Shown piece by piece: positions 23,951 through 33,288 of a stretch of DNA of 44,611 nucleotides (the first letter of the stretch is position 1; each line of letters opens with the position of its first letter). Under the pieces are notes generated by a model. The model ran no database searches. It saw only the letters and a list, made by a program, of their open reading frames with translations, and was not told where the DNA came from. The position numbers and the translations under genes were made by a program. Source of the stretch: Streptomyces sp. DI166 (lineage in GTDB: Bacteria > Actinomycetota > Actinomycetes > Streptomycetales > Streptomycetaceae); NCBI RefSeq assembly GCF_900091315.1, contig NZ_FLSP01000073.1:1-44611 (forward strand), read 5' to 3'.

Positions 23951-26900
23951 TCAAGGCTTCTCGTCCCCGTAGAGGTCGCCCACCTCCTTCGCGGTGAGCG
24001 CCTTGTCGAACGCGTGGACCTCGTCGACCGCGCCGTTCCAGAAGTCGACCTTCGAGCCGTCCCAGTGCGCCCGGCCCACGGTCAGCGGTCCGGTGCTCGG
24101 CAGCGCCGCGCCGCCCGTGGCAGTCGCCGCGAGTTCACCGTCGACGTAGAGCCGGATCTGGTTGGTCGTGGCGTCCCGGACGCCGACGAGGTGGTACCAA
24201 CGGCCGCGCTCCACGCTGACGGGTGCCGTGGCGCGGCGCTCGTCGGGGGTGCTGAAGGCGAAGTTGCCGTGTCCGTACTGGAGGTAGAAGGAGTTGGCGG
24301 TGGCGCGGGAGTCCTGGCTGACCGCGGTGGCGTAGTTGCCCGGGACCTGGTCCAGGCGGACCCAGGCGGCCACCGAGTAGCTGCCCGCGGTGTCCAGCAC
24401 CGGGCCGGCGGTCTCGGCGTACTGCTTCTGGCCGTCGAACTTCAGCGCGCTGCCGCTCACGCCGGGAGTCCAGGACGCGCCCTCGCGCAGGGTGAGGGGC
24501 CGGTCGTTGGGGCCCTCGTCGTCGGCCGTGGTGCCGGAGTTCTCGTCGAGCTTCCAGTGCCCGCCACCGGTGAGCGGCTTCTGTGAACCCGCGGCGGCGC
24601 CGGCGGCGATGATCCTGCGGTTGATGTCCCGTACCGGGGCCGGGTCCACCTTGATCTCGCGCCGGTCGTAGGTGTAGAGGCCGTTGAGTTCGTTCTCCAG
24701 GTCGGTGATCTGGGTGTAGACCGAGCCGGACAGCTCGGCGCCCGCCTGGTCGAGGTAGAACTGCTCGGTGTTCTCCACGTACTTGCGGGTCAGCTCCGCC
24801 TTGGTGGTGACGCCGCTGTAGATCACGGTCGGCGCGCCCGGCCACATGTGGCCCGGGGTGCGCAGGGTGAAGCCGCCGTGCTCACCGTCCATGGCGGCCC
24901 GCCGCTCATCCGGGAAGGCGGGGTCGGTGTTGTTGTAGTCGTGGTGGTCGATGATGTCGCCGCGGCCCGAATCACCCTTGGAGTTGCAGCAGTTGACACC
25001 GCTGTGGGCGTTGACGACACGGGACGGGTCGGCTTCCTTGACCGCGTCGGTGATGCGGCCGGTCTCCTCGCGGTTCCACTCGCCCCAGCCCTCGTTGAAG
25101 ACGATCCAGCCGATGACGGACGGGGAGTTGTGGTGCTGGCGCATCATCTCGCGGCCCTGGTCGACGAAGGCCTTCTGGCCGGTCTCGTTGGTGATGTTGC
25201 CGGAGACGAAGTCCTGCCAGATGAGCAGGCCCAGCTTGTCCGCGTGGTAGAACCAGCGGTCCGGTTCGACCTTGATGTGCTTGCGGACCGCGTTGAAGCC
25301 GAGCTTCTTGTGCGCCTTGAGGTCGAAGGCGAGGGCCTCGTCGCTGGGCGCGGTGTACAGACCGTCGGGCCAGAAGCCCTGGTCTAGGGTGGCCAGGGAG
25401 AAGATCGGCTTGCCGTTGAGGACGAGCTTGTTGAAGCCGCCGACCTTCTTGATGCCGACCTCGCGCATACCGAAGTAGCTGCTGACGCGGTCGGTGCTGC
25501 GGCCGTCGGTGAGCCGGACGTCGAGGTCGTAGAGGTAGGGGTCGTCCGGGGTCCACAAGTGCTGCTTCGCCACCGGCAGTCGCAGGTCCTTGTTGGCCGG
25601 ACCGCTGACCCGGCCGACGACCTTGCCGCGTGCGTCACGGGCGACGGCTTCCACGCGGGCGGTGGACGAGGCGGCGTCGGAGCGGACCTTCATGGCGAGC
25701 GAGGAGGTGTCGATGTCGGGCGTGGCAACGATGTCGTCGATGGACGCGGCGGCCACGGGTTCCATCCACACGGTCTGCCAGATGCCGGAGGTCTGCGTGT
25801 AGAAGATGCCGCCGGGGTTCGTGGTCTGCTTGCCCATGGGCTGGTTGGCGCCGCCGGTGTCGGTGACCGCGACCACGATCTCCTGCTTGCCGGTGCCCTT
25901 GAGGGCGTCGGTGACGTCGACGCTGAAGGCGTTGTAGCCGCCCGTGTGGTCGGCGACCTTCGTGCCGTTGACGTAGACGCGCGCCTTGTAGTCCACGGCG
26001 CCGAAGTTGAGCTTCAGGCGGTTGTTCCGGTCGCCCTTGCCGACCTTCCAGCTGCTCGGCACGTCCACCAGCTTGCGGTAGAACATGTGGTCCTCGTGCC
26101 GCTCCAGGCCCGAGAGCTGGGACTCGACCGGGAACGGGACGATGATCTTCTCGTCGAGGTTCTTGCCGAAGACCGGCTCCTCGCCCTCCTCGGCCCCGCT
26201 GAACTGCCAGGGCCCGTTGAGGTTCTTCCACTGCGAGCGCACCTGCTGCGGGCGCGGGTACTCCGGCAGCGGGTTCTTGGTGTCGACCTTGTCGCCCCAC
26301 GGGGTGGTGAGCCGGTGGGCGGAGTCGTTCTCGGCGTAGCGGATGAGCTTGGGCACGCTCTCGCCGCCGGCGCTCAGGCCGCCCTGTCCGTCGTAGGAGA
26401 CCCGGACCTGCTGGTTCTTCTGGACGGGCTCGGAGAGGGTGACGAGGGCGGAGTTGCGGTCGCCGGGGTAGGAGGTGACCGAGCGTATGGGCATGGCGGT
26501 GGTGTCCGCCTCGATCTTCAGGTGCTCCTTGACCGTGCCGAGTCCGCCGACGCGGCCGTCGAAGCGCAGCCGCACCCGCTTGCCGTCCTCCTTCACGGAC
26601 GGCTCCACCGGATAGATCTCGAAGTCGTCGGGCGGCGTGAACGCCGACATCGGCACCAGCTGCTTGGGCAGCGTCGGGGTCGACCAGCGCAGGAACATGT
26701 TGGCGCCGCCGGTGTCCTGGAACATCTCCAGCCGGAACTCGTGCGGTTCACCGGCCGTCAGCCGCACGGGGCTGCTGGTCTGCTCGCGGTCCCAGTCGCC
26801 GACCCAGTGGTCGATGACGGGCTCGCCGTCGATGAAAAGCCGGAAGCCATTGTCACCGATGGCGTGGAAGGTGTAGTCGCCGGTCGTGGGGGCGGTCAGC

Positions 26901-27226
26901 TTGCCGGTCCAGCGGGCCGTGGTGTGTTCGGTCCGGCCGGTCAACTCCTCGAAGGTGCTGGTCAGTCCGGAGAAATTGATCTGCGGGTCGAGCAGGGTGC
27001 CGCCCAGTTCGGCGAAGTCACGGGCGCCGGGGGCGGACATACGGAAGTACTCGCCCTTCAGCCCGTGGGTCTGAACGGCGTCCTGCGAGGCGGCTGTTGC
27101 GGAGGCGTCCGCCGACTGCTCGGCGGCGACCGCGCTCGGCATCAGGCCCATCGGGGGGAGGATCAGGGCGGCTGCGGCGAGCAGCGCCCACATTCTGGCT
27201 CTCGGGCGGGTGCGGTGTTCTGTCAT
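23951..27226 (-). CDS. Secreted multidomain GH2 glycosidase (PA14-GH2-LamG), candidate beta-galactofuranosidase
   Basis: A 1091-residue secreted enzyme. A signal peptide (about 1-35) precedes a PA14-type domain (about 52-200, LKGEYFR start), a bacterial Ig-like segment, and GH2 sugar-binding, Ig-like and TIM-barrel domains (about 310-890). A C-terminal LamG/concanavalin domain (about 920-1085) follows. The acid/base is Glu in VFNEGWGEW; the nucleophile is probably Glu in GEHGGF. GH2 includes beta-galactosidases, glucuronidases and, as I recall, a Streptomyces galactofuranosidase. A LacI-type box 52 bases upstream matches those of the YtfQ-like importer, which supports galactofuranose. ATG 27226 has GAGGAAAGG upstream. 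Confidence 0.88.
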   Translation of the reverse strand: MTEHRTRPRARMWALLAAAALILPPMGLMPSAVAAEQSADASATAASQDAVQTHGLKGEYFRMSAPGARDFAELGGTLLDPQINFSGLTSTFEELTGRTEHTTARWTGKLTAPTTGDYTFHAIGDNGFRLFIDGEPVIDHWVGDWDREQTSSPVRLTAGEPHEFRLEMFQDTGGANMFLRWSTPTLPKQLVPMSAFTPPDDFEIYPVEPSVKEDGKRVRLRFDGRVGGLGTVKEHLKIEADTTAMPIRSVTSYPGDRNSALVTLSEPVQKNQQVRVSYDGQGGLSAGGESVPKLIRYAENDSAHRLTTPWGDKVDTKNPLPEYPRPQQVRSQWKNLNGPWQFSGAEEGEEPVFGKNLDEKIIVPFPVESQLSGLERHEDHMFYRKLVDVPSSWKVGKGDRNNRLKLNFGAVDYKARVYVNGTKVADHTGGYNAFSVDVTDALKGTGKQEIVVAVTDTGGANQPMGKQTTNPGGIFYTQTSGIWQTVWMEPVAAASIDDIVATPDIDTSSLAMKVRSDAASSTARVEAVARDARGKVVGRVSGPANKDLRLPVAKQHLWTPDDPYLYDLDVRLTDGRSTDRVSSYFGMREVGIKKVGGFNKLVLNGKPIFSLATLDQGFWPDGLYTAPSDEALAFDLKAHKKLGFNAVRKHIKVEPDRWFYHADKLGLLIWQDFVSGNITNETGQKAFVDQGREMMRQHHNSPSVIGWIVFNEGWGEWNREETGRITDAVKEADPSRVVNAHSGVNCCNSKGDSGRGDIIDHHDYNNTDPAFPDERRAAMDGEHGGFTLRTPGHMWPGAPTVIYSGVTTKAELTRKYVENTEQFYLDQAGAELSGSVYTQITDLENELNGLYTYDRREIKVDPAPVRDINRRIIAAGAAAGSQKPLTGGGHWKLDENSGTTADDEGPNDRPLTLREGASWTPGVSGSALKFDGQKQYAETAGPVLDTAGSYSVAAWVRLDQVPGNYATAVSQDSRATANSFYLQYGHGNFAFSTPDERRATAPVSVERGRWYHLVGVRDATTNQIRLYVDGELAATATGGAALPSTGPLTVGRAHWDGSKVDFWNGAVDEVHAFDKALTAKEVGDLYGDEKP

Positions 27227-27277
27227 GGAACCTTTCCTCGTGCAGAGGCCGTGACCGGTGGGGTGCCCGGCACCGCC

Positions 27278-27293
27278 TTTTCAACGTTGGAAA
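27278..27293. promoter_or_regulatory. LacI-type operator upstream of the GH2 gene
   Basis: TTTTCAACGTTGGAAA is nearly palindromic around CG (12 of 14 central bases) and matches the boxes over the LacI gene and importer promoters (shared core CAACGTTG/AACG-TG-AAA). A TTGTCA (minus strand, 27310-27315) is a possible -35. Confidence 0.65.
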
Positions 27294-27437
27294 CCCGGTG
27301 ACAGCGGTATGACAACACGGCCTCACAGGGCTGTCCAGACCTCGCGCAGCACACAGTTGAACGGGCATCACGAAAGGCAGGATCCCGGCCATGGCGACGG
27401 ACGGGTTTCCGGCCTGCACAGAAGGGGGGTTGTCAGT

Positions 27438-27458
27438 ACGGCGCAACAAGGGCGCCGT
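27438..27458 (-). terminator. Terminator hairpin after the kinase operon
   Basis: ACGGCGC (27438-27444) and GCGCCGT (27452-27458) form a perfect 7-bp stem with a 7-base loop, starting immediately at the kinase stop codon. Confidence 0.6.
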
Positions 27459-29575
27459 CAGTGCCCGATGTCGTCCGCCGCCGAGACGAAACGCGGGGAG
27501 CCGTCGGTCACCCGGTACAGGAACCAGCCGGGGTCGTCGAGGGCCTCGAAGAACCCGCCGTCGGCGTCGTAGCTGACCCGGCGGGTGATGCCCTGCCAGG
27601 GCTTGCGCAGGAGTTCGGAGCGGAGGGTCGCACGGGCCTCATCGCCCGCGGCGGTCAGACCGTGCGCGGCGAAGCGGACGGTGTCGTAGGCCTCCGCCGC
27701 CCAGGGTACGGGGGCGGTGCCGTAGCGGTCGCGGTGCGCCTTGGCGAAGGTCTTGCCGCGCGGGTCGGCGGTGGCGTCCGTGTACCCCGTCCCGACCATC
27801 CAGCCCTCCGCCTCCGTCAGGAACCGGGCCCCCAGCGCGTGTTCGTCCGTCACGCACGGCCCGCGGTACCCCGCCCTGCGCAGGGCACGGGCGCAGGCCG
27901 CGGCCCGGTCGGGGCGGGCGCCCACGAAGAGCACCGCGTCGTCGCCCCGGTCCGCGATCCGCCGGGCCACGGCGTCGAACCCCCGCCCCTCGGCGACCTC
28001 CTCGACACCGACCTCGCCGGTGAGCTTCTGGTACACGGTGACACTGCGGACCGTCGGCAGGGTCGCTTCGGTGTCGGTGAGATCGTGCACGACCGCCGTG
28101 CGGCCCGGTTTCACCACCCGGTTCAGATAGCGCACGATCGCCGGGGGCCCGGCCGTTCTCGTGGGCCGCATCAGCAGGGTGGAGGTGACGTTGACGGTGT
28201 CGAGCTCGTTGGTGTCGGCCCGGACCACCAGGTGGGTGACCCCGGCCTGGGTGCACGGCTGGACCACGGCGGGCGCTGTCGCGTTGTCGCCTGCGTCGAC
28301 CACGACGGCCACCTCCGGGTCCGCGACCAGCCGGCCGACGGCCGCGACCGCCCCCTTCGCGGTGCCGCCGCCGTCGGCGATACGCAGGACGAGGTCGAAG
28401 GCCCGCCCCGTACGGGCGTTGTGCTCGCCGATCGCGATCCGGGCGCCGCGCTCCTGTGCGGCGAAGGCGGGGTCCGACTTGTCGCCGAGCAGCCCGACGA
28501 CCCGGCGCGGCAGCGGTCCGGACCCGGTCGTACCGGACGGTCCGGAGCGCCCCCAGCGCCACCAACTGCCCACGCCGATCGTGCCGACGCCCAGTACCGC
28601 GCCGCTCATGGCCAGCACCCGGCGCCTTGGGGTGGGCGCCGCCTCCGGGGTTTCGGCCTCGGCCGTCACCGGGGACGCGTCGAGCACGGTGCCCTGCGGC
28701 ACCGGCAGGTCCAGCACCCGCCCGGCACGCGCCGCCACCAGCGCCGCAAGCCCCTCCGGCAGCCAGGTCCGCCCGTCGAACTCGCCGAAGAACTCCCGCA
28801 GTTCACCGACCGACGGCCGCTCCTCGGGTTCCTTGGCCAGACATCGCCGTACGATCCCGTCCAGCGCCTCGGGCATGCCCTCCAGATCGGGCTCCTCGTG
28901 CACCGTCCGGTACAGCACTCCCGCCACACCGCCGTGCCCGAACACCGGGCGGCCGGTGGCCGCGTGGGCCAGGACGCAGCCCAGCGAGAACACGTCGCTC
29001 GGCGGCCCCACCGTACGGCCGCGCGCCTGCTCGGGCGAGAGGTAACCCGGGGAGCCGATGACCGAGCCGTCGGTGGTGAGCGCCGTCACCCCGACCGCCC
29101 GCGCGATACCGAAGTCGATCAGACGCGGACCGTCGGCGGCGAGCAGGATGTTGCCCGGCTTCACGTCCCGGTGGACGAGACCGCAGGCATGCACCTCCTC
29201 CAGCGTCTCGGCCAGCGCGGCACCCAGACTGCGCAGATGCGCCACCGGCCACGGCCCGTACCGTGCGACGGCCTCGGCGAGCGAGGGCCCCGGCACATAG
29301 GCGGTGGCCAGCCAGGGGGAGCGGGCCTCGGCGTCGGCCGCCACGACCGGCACGGTCCAGCGCCCGCCGAGTCGCTCGGCGAGCTGGGTCTCGCGCCGGA
29401 AGCGGGCGCGGAACCCCGGGTCGTCGGCGTGCTCGGCGCGGATCGACTTCAGCGCACACCATGTGCCGCGCGGCGAGCGCGCCAGGTACACCACGCCCAT
29501 CCCACCCGCGCCGAGCCGTGCCGCGAGCCGGTACTCACCGATCGCGGACGGGTCGGACGGCAGCAGCCGATCCAC
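27458..29575 (-). CDS. Transmembrane Ser/Thr protein kinase with type-1 periplasmic-binding ectodomain (A)
   Basis: A 705-residue receptor kinase. The cytoplasmic kinase (about 1-270) has glycine loop GAGGMG (22-27), Lys43, catalytic HRDVKPGN (Asp137) and DFG (154-156), with GYLSPEQ in the activation region, so it should be active. A single membrane helix near residues 320-340 follows RRRVLAMSG. The outer part (about 360-690) is a Peripla_BP_6-like ligand domain, including YDTVRFAAHGL near the end. Such fusions are thought to couple extracellular ligand binding to phosphorylation. It starts at GTG and is 38 bases downstream of its paralogue; both follow the lipoprotein in one operon. Ligand and substrates are unknown. 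Confidence 0.92.
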   Translation of the reverse strand: MDRLLPSDPSAIGEYRLAARLGAGGMGVVYLARSPRGTWCALKSIRAEHADDPGFRARFRRETQLAERLGGRWTVPVVAADAEARSPWLATAYVPGPSLAEAVARYGPWPVAHLRSLGAALAETLEEVHACGLVHRDVKPGNILLAADGPRLIDFGIARAVGVTALTTDGSVIGSPGYLSPEQARGRTVGPPSDVFSLGCVLAHAATGRPVFGHGGVAGVLYRTVHEEPDLEGMPEALDGIVRRCLAKEPEERPSVGELREFFGEFDGRTWLPEGLAALVAARAGRVLDLPVPQGTVLDASPVTAEAETPEAAPTPRRRVLAMSGAVLGVGTIGVGSWWRWGRSGPSGTTGSGPLPRRVVGLLGDKSDPAFAAQERGARIAIGEHNARTGRAFDLVLRIADGGGTAKGAVAAVGRLVADPEVAVVVDAGDNATAPAVVQPCTQAGVTHLVVRADTNELDTVNVTSTLLMRPTRTAGPPAIVRYLNRVVKPGRTAVVHDLTDTEATLPTVRSVTVYQKLTGEVGVEEVAEGRGFDAVARRIADRGDDAVLFVGARPDRAAACARALRRAGYRGPCVTDEHALGARFLTEAEGWMVGTGYTDATADPRGKTFAKAHRDRYGTAPVPWAAEAYDTVRFAAHGLTAAGDEARATLRSELLRKPWQGITRRVSYDADGGFFEALDDPGWFLYRVTDGSPRFVSAADDIGH

Positions 29576-29613
29576 GCCACGCCCCCCTCTGTCTGCCCAA
29601 CCGTCCTTCCGCC

Positions 29614-31801
<2,188 letters not shown>

Positions 31802-31809
<8 letters not shown>

Positions 31810-32689
31810 CGCCCGCCCCCTTCTCGTCGCTGTCGCCGGTACTGTCCTTGCCCCCGCCGCCCGGCGCCCGGTTGCCGCCGATGCCGTCGATCTCGGCCGC
31901 GGTGTGCGCGACTCCCTGCGCCACGTCCGAGGCGATCTGCTGCGCCTCCTCCTTGCTGTGGCCCGCGCCGACCCGGTCGGTGGCGGCCACGGTGACCGGG
32001 CCGAGCCGGTACTTGAACCAGTCGAAGACGAACTCGCCCTTCACCCCGTCCACGAGATACGTGCCGGTCTCGACGAGATCGTCGTCGGTGACGCCGTTGC
32101 GGCCCTCGGAGAACGGATCGGCCCGTGAGTACAGTCCGCGCACCCGCTCGGTGGCGTTCAGCCGCTGGTCCGGACAGCGCAGCGCCTCCTGCAGGGAGGC
32201 GGCCATGTCCCGGCGCGCGGCCTTGGTGTCCCGGTGCACGGTCACCGTGAGGGAGACCTGAACCGGCCCCTTGCCGCCCTTGGCCGGGAGGACGAACCTC
32301 CGGGTGAGGCTGGCCAGCACGGTCCTGGGCAGCGGTTCCCGCTGCCATACGCACTCCTCGTCGAGCACGGCCCACTCGCCCGGGTCGCTCTCGTACGGGC
32401 TCGCCTTGCGGAATCCGGTGCCGAAGTGGTCCGGTCGCGTACCCAGCCCGCGTACGAACTCGACCGCGTCGGCCCGGGTACGTGGTGCCCGCTCCTCGGC
32501 CATCGTGTACGGCTCGTTCTCTTCCTCGGCGGTCTCCGGCGCCGACGTCCCGGCGCTGTCGGTCGGCTTCGCGTCCTGCGTCGGAGCCGTCGGTTGCCTG
32601 TCGGCGTCCTTCCCGTCCGCCCCACTGGTGCATCCGGCCAGCAGCAGCGTCCCCGCCACCGCTGCCACGACCGGTCTCCACTCGGTCAT
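31802..32689 (-). CDS. Lipoprotein of unknown function, first gene of the kinase operon
   Basis: A 295-residue secreted lipoprotein. The signal peptide ends in the lipobox LLAGC, giving a diacylated Cys at about residue 20. A Thr/Ser/Pro/Glu-rich linker (about 25-70) follows. Then a globular region includes DHFGTGFRKASPYESD and a strand pattern ending TVAATDRVGAGHSKEEA, and finally a Gly/Asp-rich tail. I recognise no family. The ATG 32689 was chosen because the signal peptide starts there. Its stop overlaps the start of kinase B by 8 bases. Its position suggests a partner or extracellular accessory of the kinases, as inference only. Confidence 0.82.
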
Positions 32690-32958
32690 CGCAGCCCCCC
32701 TCACACGTTTCGAGGCGCGCTCGCCCCATGGCGACGCGCATGTGAAGGAAGTGTGGCGCACCGTACGGCGTTCGAACTCCAACTCGACCCGCTTGGCACG
32801 GAGTTGGCACATTGCCACCGGCCGGATGCGGGACGGTTCCGGCCGGCCGTCATGATCCTTCTCACATCAGTGATCCCGTCCCTTCACCGCGGTCCGACTG
32901 AAATCGATTCGAACGGGCACTCGCCTGGTCAACAACGAGTGAGGGGCGGTGTACGCAC

Positions 32959-33222
32959 ATGGAGATATCAGGCATCCTCAGCGCGATCGTCATCGGCATC
33001 GTGATCGGTGTGCTGGGCCGGCTCGTCATCCCGGGCCGCCAGCGCATCGGCATCCTGTGGACGATCGCGATCGGCATCGTCGCCGCACTGGTGGGCACCG
33101 CCATCGCCTCCGGCCTGGACGTCGCAGACACCGACGGCGTCGACTGGGTGGAGTGGCTGATCCAGATCGCCCTGGCGGCCCTGGGTGTCGCCGCGGTCCA
33201 CAAGGTCAAGCTGCGCCACTGA
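32959..33222 (+). CDS. GlsB/YeaQ/YmgE family stress-response membrane protein
   Basis: An 87-residue protein with two hydrophobic segments at both ends (about 3-24 and 31-52, plus a C-terminal one about 66-82), matching the transglycosylase-associated/GlsB family. The start MEISGILSAIVIGIVIGVLG is characteristic. It is a small inner-membrane protein induced by stress in other bacteria; its molecular role is not established. GAGGGG lies about 12-16 bases ahead of the ATG. Divergent from the lipoprotein-kinase operon across 269 bases, in which I see nothing further that I can name. Confidence 0.88.
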   Translation: MEISGILSAIVIGIVIGVLGRLVIPGRQRIGILWTIAIGIVAALVGTAIASGLDVADTDGVDWVEWLIQIALAALGVAAVHKVKLRH

Positions 33223-33226
33223 CGGA

Positions 33227-33269
33227 CCGTGCGCGCGCCGTCCCGGGCACCCGGGTGGCACGCGCACGG
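33227..33269. terminator. Bidirectional terminator between glsB-like gene and amylase
   Basis: CCGTGCGCG (33227-33235) pairs with CGCGCACGG (33261-33269). The loop holds the smaller dyad CCCGGG-CA-CCCGGG. It separates two convergent genes. Confidence 0.75.
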
Positions 33270-33288
33270 CCCGCTCAGAGGGCCATGG

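Noticed and set aside
25559..27301. 580-codon open frame on the plus strand opposite the GH2 gene
   Set aside because: Composition is typical of the antisense frame of GC-rich DNA (long runs rich in Val, Gly, Arg and Asp); no domain, and the opposite strand encodes a clear multidomain enzyme.
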